Of a DNA stretch of 64,000 nt, positions 36,755 through 45,824 are shown in pieces. The notes below the pieces were generated by a model, which was not told where the DNA came from, searched no databases, and saw nothing but the letters and a program-made list of their open reading frames with translations. Made by a program: the position numbers and the translations under genes. Source of the DNA: Aeromonas caviae (lineage in GTDB: Bacteria > Pseudomonadota > Gammaproteobacteria > Enterobacterales > Aeromonadaceae); contig NZ_CDBK01000071.1 of assembly GCF_000819785.1 (NCBI RefSeq), positions 1 through 64,000 of the forward strand. Direction: 5' to 3'. The first letter of the stretch is position 1. Each line of letters begins with the position of its first letter.

Positions 36755-36818
36755 ACTTGTGCGCTTAGAAGGGGCCGGAAAAGAAAAACGATAACCTGAT
36801 GGGGGTTTTACGGCTCTG

Positions 36819-37400
36819 ATGAGCGACCAGAATCTACTGGACGAACAGCTGGTTGAACGGGTCCAGCGTGGCGATAAAAATGCATTCAACCTGTTGGTAC
36901 GCAAGTACCAGCACAAGGTGGTCAACCTGGTGGCCAGGTATGTCAACAATCCGGGCGATGTACCGGATGTGGCGCAGGAGGCATTCATCAAGGCCTACCG
37001 TGCGTTGCCGACATTCCGTGGCGAGAGCGCGTTTTACACCTGGTTGTACCGGATCGCCGTCAACACGGCCAAAAACTACCTGACGTCACAGGGGCGCAGA
37101 CCGCCCAGCAGTGATGTCGAAGCGGACGAGGCTGAATATTATGGTGGTGGTGAAGCCCTGCAAGAGGTGGCCACCCCGGAAAACCTGGCGCTGACCGACG
37201 AGATCAAGCGAACTGTGTTTACCGCCATAGAAGCCTTGCCAGAAGATTTGAGAACGGCGATCACCCTTCGTGAAATGGAAGGGCTGAGCTACGAGGAGAT
37301 TGCGGAGATCATGGATTGCCCGGTGGGTACGGTGAGATCCCGCATCTTCCGGGCGAGGGAAGCAATCGATAAAAAGCTGCAACCTCTGATCGAGCATTAA
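36819..37400 (+). CDS. rpoE: RNA polymerase sigma-E factor
   Basis: A 193-residue ECF sigma factor for the envelope stress response. Region 2 has FNLLVRKYQHKVVNLVARYV and DVAQEAFIKAYRALPTFRGES, with FYTWLYRIAVNTAKNYL at region 2.4. Region 4 has LPEDLRTAITLREMEGLSYEEIAEIMDCPVGTVRSRIFRAREAI. This is the normal length and start. It heads the rpoE-rseABC operon and is transcribed from its own sigma-E promoter. RseA, encoded next, holds it at the membrane until DegS/RseP proteolysis. Confidence 0.98.
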   Translation: MSDQNLLDEQLVERVQRGDKNAFNLLVRKYQHKVVNLVARYVNNPGDVPDVAQEAFIKAYRALPTFRGESAFYTWLYRIAVNTAKNYLTSQGRRPPSSDVEADEAEYYGGGEALQEVATPENLALTDEIKRTVFTAIEALPEDLRTAITLREMEGLSYEEIAEIMDCPVGTVRSRIFRAREAIDKKLQPLIEH

Positions 37401-37422
37401 CTGGGGAAAGACAGGCAAACTT

Positions 37423-38010
37423 ATGGCAAATAAAGAGCAACTTTCAGCCCTGATGGATGGCGACCTCAGCGAAATCGAGGTACTGAACGAGCTGGGAACG
37501 GATCCCGCTCTGCAGGATACCTGGTCGCGTTACCATCTGATCGGTGATGCCATGCGGGGTGACCTGCCGGTCAATCTGCAACTGGATCTCAGCGACAGCA
37601 TCATGCTGGCGCTGGAGGATGAACCCGCCATACTGGCGCCCAAGCCGGCACAGCCTGCTGCGCCCCAGGTGCAGCCCGCCGGCAAGGTGATCCCCTTCGT
37701 TCGCCGCTTTGGCCAGCAAGTGGGGCAGTATGCCATTGCCGCCTCCGTGGCTGCCGCCGTCATCTTCGGCGTGCAGCAGTACCAGGGCAAGGATGGTGTG
37801 CCGACCAGCCCGGTGCTCAATACCATACCCGTGGGTGGCAGTGCTGCGCCGGTGAGCGTGCACTATCCCCAGGATGGCAGCCGGACCGGTGTGCGTCAGC
37901 AAGGTCTGAGCGAGCAGCAGATGCAGGAGCAGCGCGAGCGCATCAATGCCTTCCTGCGCGACCATCAACTGCAACAGCGTCTGCTGCAAGACAAGCAGAT
38001 TCAGGAATAA
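37423..38010 (+). CDS. rseA: anti-sigma-E factor RseA
   Basis: A 195-residue single-pass inner-membrane anti-sigma factor. The N-terminal cytoplasmic domain (EQLSALMDGDLSEIEVLNELGTDP, WSRYHLIGDAMRGDLP) binds RpoE. A Pro/Ala-rich linker leads to the membrane helix YAIAASVAAAVIFGVQQY (about residues 101-118). The periplasmic part is Gln-rich and ends with a helical tail that would meet RseB. It follows rpoE by 22 bases. Confidence 0.95.
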   Translation: MANKEQLSALMDGDLSEIEVLNELGTDPALQDTWSRYHLIGDAMRGDLPVNLQLDLSDSIMLALEDEPAILAPKPAQPAAPQVQPAGKVIPFVRRFGQQVGQYAIAASVAAAVIFGVQQYQGKDGVPTSPVLNTIPVGGSAAPVSVHYPQDGSRTGVRQQGLSEQQMQEQRERINAFLRDHQLQQRLLQDKQIQE

Positions 38011-38031
38011 CGCATTTTTAGGGATCAGATC

Positions 38032-39012
38032 GTGCGCCAGTCCAGCCGTATCCTGCTGGCCTCTCTCCTGTTGATTTGTGCCAAGGCCTCGGCCGACGAT
38101 CTGTCGGCCGAGGCCTTGTTGCAGCAGATGCAGAGTGCCGTTTCGCAACAAAACTTCGAATTGTCCATGGTCAAGGCCCGCCAGGGGCGCCTCGAGCCTA
38201 TCCGTTTCAGCCACGGGATCATCGATGGCAAGGAGGTGGCTCACCTGAGCTATCTCGACGGCAAGGCCGTGGAGTTCCTGCAACGCCAGAACGAATACAC
38301 CTTCTTCGAAAACACCCATGAACCCTACACCCTCAAGGGGGCGCGTTTCCCCGGGGTGTGGTCGAGCCTGGTGAGGATGCCGCTGCCCCGGGTGATGGAG
38401 AGCTATGACCCCGTGCTGGCGGGCCGCAGCCGGGTGGCCGGCCTGGTGGCACAAGTGGTGCGGCTGGTGCCCAAGGAGGCGGACAAGTACGGCTTCGTGC
38501 TCTGGATTGACGAACAGAGCCATCTGCTGCTGCGGGTGGACATGGTGGATCGAGAGGGCAATCTGGTGGAGCAGGTGCTGGGGGTGGATCTGGACAGGCA
38601 ATCTGCGCCGGCCCCCTGGCTGGTCACCCTGGCACGCAGCAAGCTGCCGGATGCGCTGGCGCTGGAAGATGCCTATCCAGCTCCCCAGCAGACCCTCAAC
38701 TGGCACCTGACCTGGTTGCCCGATGGCTTCAAGGTGCTCTCTCAGGATCGGCATCAGCTGGTCAGCACCAGTCTGCCGGTGGATTACATGATGCTCTCCG
38801 ACGGGCTGGTGGATCTCTCCGTCTACGTCTCCCGGGTCGATCCCAAGCAGGCGGTGCGCCAGCAGTTGATTCGCCAGGGGGCCACCTCGCTGGTGAGCTT
38901 CGTCAACGAGGTCGGGGTGGAGATCACCGTGGTGGGCGAGGTGCCCGCCGAAACCGCCAAGCGCATCGCCGAGGCAGTGCAGCCCCTGGCCCGCAACGAG
39001 GCGGTGCAGTGA
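38032..39012 (+). CDS. rseB: sigma-E factor regulatory protein RseB
   Basis: A 326-residue periplasmic protein that shields RseA from DegS and senses mislocalised lipopolysaccharide or lipoproteins. The signal peptide ends near AKASADD. A MucB/RseB LolA-like N-terminal domain (LLQQMQSAVSQQNFELSMVK, FSHGIIDGKEVAHLSYLDG) and a C-terminal domain (LTWLPDGFKVLS, VSLVSFVNEVGVEITVVGE region) are present. The start is GTG with AGGGA upstream. It follows rseA by 21 bases. Confidence 0.94.
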   Translation: MRQSSRILLASLLLICAKASADDLSAEALLQQMQSAVSQQNFELSMVKARQGRLEPIRFSHGIIDGKEVAHLSYLDGKAVEFLQRQNEYTFFENTHEPYTLKGARFPGVWSSLVRMPLPRVMESYDPVLAGRSRVAGLVAQVVRLVPKEADKYGFVLWIDEQSHLLLRVDMVDREGNLVEQVLGVDLDRQSAPAPWLVTLARSKLPDALALEDAYPAPQQTLNWHLTWLPDGFKVLSQDRHQLVSTSLPVDYMMLSDGLVDLSVYVSRVDPKQAVRQQLIRQGATSLVSFVNEVGVEITVVGEVPAETAKRIAEAVQPLARNEAVQ

Positions 39013-39102
39013 GTCTTTGCCGTGAGACTTGCCCTGAGGGTGCCGCCGTGCTGAGATCCGGTGCATCCACGGCCCCCTGTGAGGAGTCATCAGGTGAGTA
39101 AC

Positions 39103-39564
39103 ATGAGTGAAGAGCTGGCCACAGTAGTGGCCATCGACGGCAATCACGCCTGGGTGGAGTGCGAGCGGCGATCCGCCTGCAGCGGTTGCCACCAACAATC
39201 CAGCTGCGGGACCGGCACCGTCGCTAAGGCCTTTCCCATGAAGGCGCAGCGGCTGCGGGTCGCCCTCACCGGCGACGTGGCGGTGGGCCAGCAGATCCGC
39301 CTGGGCATCCCTCAGGCCAGCATCCTGCGCGGTGCGGCTCTGGTGTACGTGTTGCCGCTCTTTTGTCTGCTGCTGGGCGCCCTGCTCGGCCAGCTCTGGC
39401 TGGTTCCGCTCTTGTCGGCGGGAGAGGGGGTGACCATCCTCTGCTGTCTGCTGGGCGGCGCCATCGGATTTTTACTGGTTCGTTACTTTTCTGACCGGCT
39501 CGAGCAGGGGGAATACGGTCCCCGCATGCTCGGGGTGGTGCTCAATACCCGTCATCTCTCTTGA
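39103..39564 (+). CDS. rseC: RseC/MucC-like membrane protein
   Basis: A 153-residue inner-membrane protein. The N-terminal Cys cluster (ECERRSACSGCHQQSSCG) is typical of RseC and may bind a metal or Fe-S centre. Two membrane helices follow (ALVYVLPLFCLLLGALLGQL, then GVTILCCLLGGAIGFLLVRYF). RseC modulates sigma-E signalling and is linked to Rnf/Sox reductase function in some bacteria. The ATG at 39103 is used here; a GTG three codons upstream (39094) with GAGGAG at seven bases is an equally good start. It is the last gene of the rse group, with a compound hairpin after it. Confidence 0.9.
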   Translation: MSEELATVVAIDGNHAWVECERRSACSGCHQQSSCGTGTVAKAFPMKAQRLRVALTGDVAVGQQIRLGIPQASILRGAALVYVLPLFCLLLGALLGQLWLVPLLSAGEGVTILCCLLGGAIGFLLVRYFSDRLEQGEYGPRMLGVVLNTRHLS

Positions 39565-39572
39565 GGGGCCGG

Positions 39573-39612
39573 GTCTGGCGGAGGGCATCCAGGTGCCCAA
39601 CGCCCGCCAGAC
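39573..39612 (+). terminator. compound hairpin after rseC
   Basis: Outer 9-bp stem GTCTGGCGG / CCGCCAGAC and inner GGGC / GCCC; only a weak T-rich tail. It probably ends part of the rpoE-rseC transcript. Confidence 0.55.
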
Positions 39613-39645
39613 AAGGCGCTATTTGTGGGGCCCGCCGACTAAAGA

Positions 39646-39675
39646 TTGGCCGTCGACCGGGTTATCCAGTAAAAT
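39646..39675 (+). promoter_or_regulatory. candidate sigma-70 promoter of lepA-lepB
   Basis: TTGGCC at 39646-39651, 18-base spacer, TAAAAT at 39670-39675, about 50 bases before the lepA ATG. This would allow lepA-lepB-rnc-era-recO to be expressed apart from sigma-E. Confidence 0.5.
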
Positions 39676-39723
39676 CCTGCCCTCATATCCGACCCTAACT
39701 TAATTTTGAGTGATTCTTGCTCG

Positions 39724-41517
39724 ATGAAACACATTCGTAACTTTTCGATTATTGCGCACATCGACCACGGTAAGTCGACCCTGTCGGACCGTCTGATCCA
39801 GACTTGCGGCGGCCTGTCCGATCGCGAGATGCAGGCCCAGGTGCTGGACTCCATGGATCTGGAGCGCGAGCGCGGCATTACCATCAAGGCACAGAGTGTG
39901 ACCCTGAACTACCAGGCACAAGACGGTAACACCTATCAGCTGAACTTTATCGACACCCCGGGCCACGTGGATTTCTCCTACGAGGTTTCTCGCTCCCTGG
40001 CTGCCTGTGAAGGGGCACTGCTGGTGGTGGATGCCGGTCAGGGGGTTGAGGCACAGACTCTGGCCAACTGCTACACCGCCATGGAAATGGAGCTGGAAGT
40101 GGTGCCGGTGCTGAACAAGATTGACCTGCCGGCCGCAGAGCCCGAGCGGGTTGCCGAGGAGATCGAGGACATCGTCGGCATCGACGCGGTGGACGCGGTG
40201 CGCTGCTCCGCCAAGACCGGCCTCGGTGTCGATCTGGTGCTGGAAGAGATCGTCGCCAAGATCCCGTCCCCGGAAGGGGATCCGGAGGCGCCGCTGCAGG
40301 CGCTGATCATCGACTCCTGGTTCGACTCCTACCTCGGGGTCGTGTCGCTCGTGCGGATCAAGAACGGTTCCCTGAAGAAGAACGACAAGATCAAGGTGAT
40401 GAGCACCGGTCAGGTGTGGGGTGTGGATCGTATCGGTATCTTCACCCCCAAGCAGGTGGACACCGACGGCCTGGGTTGTGGCGAGGTAGGTTGGGTCGTC
40501 TGCGGCATCAAGGACATCCACGGTGCGCCGGTGGGGGATACCCTGACCCTGGCCAAGCACGGTGCCGAGAAGGCGCTGGCCGGCTTCAAGAAGGTGAAGC
40601 CCCAGGTCTATGCGGGCCTGTTCCCCATCTCCAGCGATGACTACGAGTCCTTCCGCGATGCGCTGGAGAAGCTCTCCCTCAACGACGCCTCCCTGTTCTA
40701 CGAACCGGAGAGCTCCACGGCGCTGGGCTTCGGCTTCCGCTGCGGCTTCCTCGGGATGCTGCACATGGAGATCATCCAGGAGCGTCTGGAGCGTGAATAC
40801 GATCTGGATCTCATCACCACCGCACCGACTGTGGTCTACGAGATCGAGCTGAACGATGGCTCCACCATCCACATCGACAGCCCGGCCCAGATGCCCGCCA
40901 TCAACAACATCAAGGAGATGCGCGAGCCCATCGCCGAGTGTCACATCCTGCTGCCGCAGGAGTACATGGGCAACGTCATCACCCTCTGCATCGAGAAGCG
41001 CGGCGTACAGACCAACATGGTCTACCACGGCAAGCAGGTGGCGCTGACCTACGAGATCCCGATGGCGGAAGTGGTGCTCGACTTCTTCGACCGTCTGAAG
41101 TCCACCAGTCGCGGCTACGCCTCCCTGGACTACGGCTTCAAGCGTTTCGAAACCTCCGACATGGTCCGTCTGGACATCATGATCAACGGCGAGCGGGTCG
41201 ACGCCCTGGCCATCATCACCCACAAGGAGAACGCCCAGTATCGCGGTCGCCAGGTGGTGGAGAAGATGCGCGAGCTGATCCCGCGCCAGATGTTCGACAT
41301 CGCCATCCAGGCCGCCATCGGCAACCAGATCATCGCCCGCAGCACCGTCAAGGCATTGCGTAAAGACGTCACCGCCAAGTGCTACGGTGGTGACGTGAGC
41401 CGGAAGAAGAAGCTGCTGAACAAGCAGAAAGAAGGCAAGAAGCGGATGAAGTCCCTGGGCCGTGTGGACGTGCCGCAAGAGGCCTTCCTCGCCATTCTCC
41501 ACGTCGGAAAGGATTAA
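39724..41517 (+). CDS. lepA: elongation factor 4 (LepA)
   Basis: A 597-residue translational GTPase that acts on stalled or initiating ribosomes. G1 is [10 protein letters not shown]2 includes [11 protein letters not shown]3 is DTPGHVDF and G4 is NKIDLP. The C-terminal LepA-specific domain ends with [16 protein letters not shown] and a short tail. The N-terminus [14 protein letters not shown] is the family start, so the TTG six codons upstream is not used. It forms the usual pair with lepB three bases downstream. Confidence 0.98.
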   Translation: MKHIRNFSIIAHIDHGKSTLSDRLIQTCGGLSDREMQAQVLDSMDLERERGITIKAQSVTLNYQAQDGNTYQLNFIDTPGHVDFSYEVSRSLAACEGALLVVDAGQGVEAQTLANCYTAMEMELEVVPVLNKIDLPAAEPERVAEEIEDIVGIDAVDAVRCSAKTGLGVDLVLEEIVAKIPSPEGDPEAPLQALIIDSWFDSYLGVVSLVRIKNGSLKKNDKIKVMSTGQVWGVDRIGIFTPKQVDTDGLGCGEVGWVVCGIKDIHGAPVGDTLTLAKHGAEKALAGFKKVKPQVYAGLFPISSDDYESFRDALEKLSLNDASLFYEPESSTALGFGFRCGFLGMLHMEIIQERLEREYDLDLITTAPTVVYEIELNDGSTIHIDSPAQMPAINNIKEMREPIAECHILLPQEYMGNVITLCIEKRGVQTNMVYHGKQVALTYEIPMAEVVLDFFDRLKSTSRGYASLDYGFKRFETSDMVRLDIMINGERVDALAIITHKENAQYRGRQVVEKMRELIPRQMFDIAIQAAIGNQIIARSTVKALRKDVTAKCYGGDVSRKKKLLNKQKEGKKRMKSLGRVDVPQEAFLAILHVGKD

Positions 41518-41520
41518 TCG

Positions 41521-42444
41521 ATGGCAAGCACCTTTTCCCTGATCCTCGTCGTCGTCACCCTGCTGACCGGCATCATCTGGACGCTCGACAAGCTGGTCTG
41601 GGCCAAGCAGCGGGCGGCCAAGATTGCCGCCGCCCGTGCCAATGCCGGTCCGGATGTGGACGAGAAGACACTGGCCAAGGTGGCCCCCATGCCGGTCTGG
41701 ATCGAACAGACCGGCGGGGTTTTCCCGGTGATCGCGCTGGTGCTGATCCTGCGCTCCTTCATCTTCGAGCCGTTCCAGATCCCGTCCGGCTCCATGATGC
41801 CGACCCTGCTGGTGGGCGACTTCATCCTGGTGGAGAAGTTTGCCTACGGCCTCAAGGACCCGGTGACCAACACCAAGTTCCTCGAGACCGGCGAGCCGAA
41901 GCGCGGTGATGTGGTGGTCTTCAAGTATCCGCTGGATACCCGGGTGGACTACATCAAACGGGTGGTCGGCATGCCCGGCGATCGGGTCATCTATCGCAAC
42001 AAGGAGCTGATGATCCGGCCCAAGTGCGATGAGCAGGAAGGGAAAACGTGCCCCGGCTTCCAGAAGCTGGACGTCAAGTTCGAGCAGCGCGGCGAGTTCA
42101 GCCAGATGGGGATCCCGCTGGATCGCTACACCGAACAGCTGGGCGATGTCTCCCACGAGACCTTGCGCAACCCGCTGATGCCGGACCTGGTGGACCGCTA
42201 CTATCGCCAGCCCGGCACCTACCCCGACGAGTGGGTGGTGCCGGAAGGTCACTATTTCGTGATGGGTGACAACCGCGACAACAGCACCGACAGTCGTTTC
42301 TGGGGCTTCGTGCCCGAGCAGAACCTGGTGGGCAAGGCGGTCGCCATCTGGATCAGTTTCGAATTCGAGCGCGAGGAAGGGTCCAGCTTGCCGAGCTGGG
42401 TGCCGACCGGTGTGCGCTTCAACCGCATTGGCGGAATCAAGTAA
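41521..42444 (+). CDS. lepB: signal peptidase I
   Basis: A 307-residue membrane peptidase that removes Sec and Tat signal peptides. Two N-terminal membrane segments (residues 4-22, and near 60-78) precede the periplasmic catalytic domain. The catalytic Ser91 is in IPSGSMMPTLLVGDF and the Lys146 general base is in VDYIKRVVGMPGDRV, the same positions as in the E. coli enzyme. The later GDNRDNSTDSRFWGFVP motif is also intact. The stop codon is followed directly by the rnc ATG. Confidence 0.97.
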   Translation: MASTFSLILVVVTLLTGIIWTLDKLVWAKQRAAKIAAARANAGPDVDEKTLAKVAPMPVWIEQTGGVFPVIALVLILRSFIFEPFQIPSGSMMPTLLVGDFILVEKFAYGLKDPVTNTKFLETGEPKRGDVVVFKYPLDTRVDYIKRVVGMPGDRVIYRNKELMIRPKCDEQEGKTCPGFQKLDVKFEQRGEFSQMGIPLDRYTEQLGDVSHETLRNPLMPDLVDRYYRQPGTYPDEWVVPEGHYFVMGDNRDNSTDSRFWGFVPEQNLVGKAVAIWISFEFEREEGSSLPSWVPTGVRFNRIGGIK

Positions 42445-43116
42445 ATGAATATCAAGATGAACAGACTGCAGTCCCGTCTCGGGCATGTCTTTCAGGATCC
42501 TGAGCTGCTGACCCGGGCTCTGACCCATCGCAGCGCTGGGTCCCGTCACAACGAGCGCCTGGAATTTCTGGGGGACTCCATCCTGAGTCTGGTGATTGCC
42601 GATGACCTCTTCCACCGCTTCCCGCAGGCGGCGGAAGGGGATCTCAGCCGGATGCGCGCCACCCTGGTGCGCGAGAAGACGCTGGCCGAGCTGGGCCGGG
42701 AATTCGACCTCGGGGATCACCTGATCCTGGGGCCGGGGGAGCTGAAAAGCGGCGGTTTTCGCCGCGAGTCCATCCTGGCCGACACCGTCGAGGCGGTGAT
42801 CGGCGCCATCTATCTGGACACGGATCTGGAGCGGGTGCGCAGCCTCCTGCTCGGTTGGTATGCCAGCCGCCTTGGCGAGATCAAGCCCGGGATCGAACAG
42901 AAGGATCCCAAGACTCGTCTGCAAGAGATCCTGCAGGGCAGCCGCAAATCCCTGCCGACCTACACGGTGACCAACGTCAAGGGCGAGGCCCACAACCAGG
43001 AGTTCACCGTCCAGTGCGAAGTGGATGGGCTGGATGGCCCCCTGGTCGGGATCGGCTCCAGCCGCCGCAAGGCCGAACAGGCCGCTGCGCAGCAAGCACT
43101 GGAACGGCTGTCATGA
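42445..43116 (+). CDS. rnc: ribonuclease III
   Basis: A 223-residue endonuclease that cuts double-stranded RNA in rRNA processing and mRNA decay. The signature is [20 protein letters not shown]. The second catalytic acidic cluster ([17 protein letters not shown]) and a C-terminal double-stranded RNA-binding domain ([31 protein letters not shown]) are present. The ATG at 42445 follows the lepB stop directly; an ATG four codons later is possible. In E. coli this gene is autoregulated through a leader stem, and none was evident here because there is no leader. Confidence 0.97.
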   Translation: MNIKMNRLQSRLGHVFQDPELLTRALTHRSAGSRHNERLEFLGDSILSLVIADDLFHRFPQAAEGDLSRMRATLVREKTLAELGREFDLGDHLILGPGELKSGGFRRESILADTVEAVIGAIYLDTDLERVRSLLLGWYASRLGEIKPGIEQKDPKTRLQEILQGSRKSLPTYTVTNVKGEAHNQEFTVQCEVDGLDGPLVGIGSSRRKAEQAAAQQALERLS

Positions 43117-43181
43117 GCACCATGACGGATCCGGCACTGTGCGCTCTTTTCACTCCATCAGCATTGGGAACGCGGTCATGA
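43113..43181 (+). other. mini-ORF bridging rnc and era
   Basis: A 22-codon frame starts at an ATG that overlaps the rnc stop (ATGA, 43113-43116) and ends at a TGA overlapping the era start (ATGA, 43178-43181). Its inner part ([10 protein letters not shown]) shows partial likeness to the era N-terminus ([10 protein letters not shown]), with 19 of 36 bases matching. It may couple era translation to rnc. The duplication origin is uncertain here. Confidence 0.4.
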
Positions 43182-44077
43182 CAGATACCACCTATTGCGG
43201 CTTTGTCGCCATCGTGGGCCGCCCCAACGTGGGCAAGTCCACCCTGCTCAACAAGTTGCTCGGCCAGAAGGTCAGCATCACCTCGAAGAAGCCCCAGACT
43301 ACCCGTCACCGGATCCTGGGGATCGACACCGAGGAGAACCATCAGACCATCTATGTGGATACCCCGGGTCTGCACATCGAGGAGAAGCGGGCCATCAACC
43401 GCCTGATGAACCGCGCCGCCACCAGTTCCCTGGGGGACGTGGCCATGGTGGTGTTCGTGGTGGACGGCACCCACTGGACCAAGGATGACGAGATGGTGCT
43501 GGGCAAGCTGCGCCACCTCAAGTGCCCCGTGGTGCTGGCGGTCAACAAGATCGACAACGTCAAGGAGAAAGAGGATCTGCTGCCGCACCTCGAGTGGCTG
43601 GGACAGCAGATGAACTTTGCCCACATCCTGCCCATCAGTGCCGAGAAGGGCACCAACGTGGAGAAGATCCGCGAGTGGGCCAAGGATCTGCTGCCGGAGA
43701 ACGTCCACTTCTTCCCGGAAGATTACGTGACCGACCGCTCTTCCCGCTTCATGGCCTCCGAGATCATCCGCGAGAAGCTGATGCGCTTCACCGGCGAGGA
43801 GCTGCCCTATTCGGTGACGGTGGAGATCGAGCGCTTCAAGGTGGAGGAGACCGGTCTCTACCACATCCACGGGCTCATCCTGGTGGAGCGCGAAGGCCAG
43901 AAGAAAATGGTCATCGGCAACAAGGGCGAGAAGATCAAGACCATCGGCACAGAGGCGCGCATCGACATGGAACGGCTGTTCCAGAACAAGGTGCATCTCG
44001 AGTTGTGGGTCAAGGTCAAGTCCGGCTGGGCCGACGACGAGCGGGCCCTGCGCAGCCTCGGGTATGGCGACGACTGA
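43178..44077 (+). CDS. era: GTPase Era
   Basis: A 299-residue GTPase that binds the 3' end of 16S rRNA and assists 30S assembly. It has G1 [13 protein letters not shown]3 DTPGLH and G4 NKIDNVK, and the C-terminal KH domain includes [21 protein letters not shown]. The ATG at 43178 gives the usual length; the longer ORF from 43025 is not real. It is coupled to a bridging mini-ORF upstream. Its stop TGA is directly followed, in the same frame, by the recO TTG start. Confidence 0.97.
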   Translation: MTDTTYCGFVAIVGRPNVGKSTLLNKLLGQKVSITSKKPQTTRHRILGIDTEENHQTIYVDTPGLHIEEKRAINRLMNRAATSSLGDVAMVVFVVDGTHWTKDDEMVLGKLRHLKCPVVLAVNKIDNVKEKEDLLPHLEWLGQQMNFAHILPISAEKGTNVEKIREWAKDLLPENVHFFPEDYVTDRSSRFMASEIIREKLMRFTGEELPYSVTVEIERFKVEETGLYHIHGLILVEREGQKKMVIGNKGEKIKTIGTEARIDMERLFQNKVHLELWVKVKSGWADDERALRSLGYGDD

Positions 44078-44788
44078 TTGCTGACCCCGGCTTTCGTCAT
44101 CCACAGTCGGCCCTATCGGGAGACCAGCCAGCTGGTCGAGGTCTTCACCCAGGATAGCGGTCGATTCACCTTGGTGGCTCGCGGTTCCCGCGGGCCACGC
44201 TCCTCTCTGAAGGGGCTGCTTCAGCCCTTCACCCTGCTCACCATTGCCTGGCGCGGCAAGGGGGATCTCAAGAACCTCACCCAGGTGGAGTGCCCGGATC
44301 ACTCGTTGCGCCTCGGCGGGGATCGTCTCTTCTACGGCCTCTATCTCAACGAGCTGGTCTACTACCTGCTGGAAGCGCACACCCCCTTCCCCGAGGTGTT
44401 CGACGCCTATGCCCGTGCCATCATGGCCCTGGCGGACGGCGAGACCCCGGAGCTGCCCCTGCGCCGCTTCGAGTTCCTGCTGCTGCAGGCCCTGGGCTAC
44501 GCGGTGGACTTCGAATATGCCGCGGACGACGACTCCCCCATCGACCCCACCCTGCTTTACGGCTTCGAGCGGGAGCTCGGCTTTGTCGCTTGCGAGCGGG
44601 CGCCGGATCCCCGTACCCTGTTCCTCGGCGCCCACCTGCTGGCCTTCGCCGAGGGGCGTTTCGACACGCCTCCCTTGCTGCAGGCGGCCAAGCGTTTCAG
44701 CCGGCTGGCGCTGCAGCCCTATCTCGGCAAGCGTCAACTGAAGAGCAGGGAGCTCTTTTTGAAGCGAAAAGGCAGTGTTTCAAGCTGA
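44078..44788 (+). CDS. recO: DNA repair protein RecO
   Basis: A 236-residue recombination mediator that helps RecR load RecA on SSB-coated DNA. The N-terminal OB fold is AFVIHSRPYRETSQLVEVFTQDSGRFTLVARGSRGPRSSLKG. The helical C-terminal domain includes LPLRRFEFLLLQALGYAVDFEYA and AKRFSRLALQPYLGKRQLKSRELF. The first possible start is the TTG at 44078, which abuts the era stop in the same frame; there is no in-frame ATG before the conserved region. Translation is therefore expected to depend on reinitiation after era. Confidence 0.9.
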   Translation: MLTPAFVIHSRPYRETSQLVEVFTQDSGRFTLVARGSRGPRSSLKGLLQPFTLLTIAWRGKGDLKNLTQVECPDHSLRLGGDRLFYGLYLNELVYYLLEAHTPFPEVFDAYARAIMALADGETPELPLRRFEFLLLQALGYAVDFEYAADDDSPIDPTLLYGFERELGFVACERAPDPRTLFLGAHLLAFAEGRFDTPPLLQAAKRFSRLALQPYLGKRQLKSRELFLKRKGSVSS

Positions 44789-44945
44789 TTTTTATTATCT
44801 GGTGATGTTTTGTGTTTATGACATCGCCTTTCATGAACAATAATGCTGTCGCCGTGGCCAAAACCGGCCTGCGGCGGCACATGGACAGAGGGGCGGGCTC
44901 CACCCGTCCCGGCATTCACAGATGACCTGTATCAAGGAGTAAGCA
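44789..44945 (+). promoter_or_regulatory. recO-pdxJ intergenic region
   Basis: A 157-base gap that is AT-rich over its first 60 bases. It has room for a pdxJ promoter, but no clear -35/-10 pair was found. AAGGAG lies before the pdxJ ATG. Confidence 0.4.
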
Positions 44946-45683
44946 ATGAGCGAGATCTACCTGGGTGTGAACATCGACCATATCGCCACCCTGCGCAACG
45001 CCCGCGGCACCCAGTATCCGGATCCGGTACAGGCCGCCTTCGTGGCCGAGCAGGCCGGTGCCGATGGCATCACGGTCCACCTGCGGGAAGATCGCCGCCA
45101 CATCACCGACCGGGACGTGGAGATCCTGCGCCAGACCATCCAGACCAGGATGAACCTGGAGATGGCGGTGACCGAGGAGATGATCGGCATCGCCTGCCGC
45201 ATCAAGCCCCACTTCGTCTGCCTGGTGCCGGAGAAGCGCACCGAGGTGACCACCGAGGGGGGGCTGGACGTGGCGGGCCAGCTGGACAAGGTGACCGATG
45301 CGGTGACCCGCCTGGCCGCCGTGGGCGCCCAGGTGTCCCTTTTTATCGATGCGGATCCGTTGCAGATCGATGCGGCCGCCGCGAGCGGTGCTCCCTTCAT
45401 CGAGATCCACACCGGCCGCTACGCCGATGCCACCACGGATGCCGAGCGCAACGCCGAGTTCAAGCGTATCGCTGCCGGTGCCTCCTATGCCGCAGGCAAG
45501 GGCTTGAAGGTCAATGCGGGCCACGGTCTGCACTACCACAACGTCAAGGCCATCGCCGCCATCCCCGAGCTCTATGAGCTCAACATCGGTCACGCCATCA
45601 TCGGCCGCGCCGCCTTCGACGGTCTGGCCAAGGCGGTCAGCGACATGCGTGCGCTGATGCAGGAAGCCCGTCAGGGGATCTGA
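44946..45683 (+). CDS. pdxJ: pyridoxine 5'-phosphate synthase
   Basis: A 245-residue TIM-barrel enzyme that joins deoxyxylulose-5-phosphate and 3-amino-2-oxopropyl phosphate to pyridoxine 5'-phosphate. The N-terminus [17 protein letters not shown] carries substrate residues. [11 protein letters not shown], the catalytic Glu segment [18 protein letters not shown] and [12 protein letters not shown] are present. ATG start with AAGGAG upstream. In E. coli acpS follows; here a terminator and a convergent amiD follow instead. Confidence 0.97.
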   Translation: MSEIYLGVNIDHIATLRNARGTQYPDPVQAAFVAEQAGADGITVHLREDRRHITDRDVEILRQTIQTRMNLEMAVTEEMIGIACRIKPHFVCLVPEKRTEVTTEGGLDVAGQLDKVTDAVTRLAAVGAQVSLFIDADPLQIDAAAASGAPFIEIHTGRYADATTDAERNAEFKRIAAGASYAAGKGLKVNAGHGLHYHNVKAIAAIPELYELNIGHAIIGRAAFDGLAKAVSDMRALMQEARQGI

Positions 45684-45700
45684 TGCCGCTTCGCAGGTAT

Positions 45701-45740
45701 GAAAACCACAAGGGACGCTTCGGCGTCCCCTGTGGTTTTC
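45701..45740. terminator. strong bidirectional terminator between pdxJ and amiD
   Basis: An 18-bp stem with one mismatch (45701-45718 with 45723-45740) and a TTCG tetraloop. The base is GAAAACCACA / TGTGGTTTTC, giving T-tracts in both directions. Confidence 0.85.
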
Positions 45741-45824
45741 AGGAGTGGAAGGCGGGATGAACCCCGTGCTCATCTGGCATGGGGCCGGGCATCCGTGTGC
45801 AGAGGGCGAAAGGGAAGGGGCGCC

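Noticed and set aside
39009-39101. 30-codon GTG frame between rseB and rseC as another start copy
   Set aside because: It overlaps the rseB stop and ends just before the rseC ATG, but its likeness to the rseC start is too weak to claim.
39700-43095. 1131-codon minus-strand ORF
   Set aside because: It lies opposite lepA, lepB and rnc, all certain genes. The open frame is due to high GC and codon bias.
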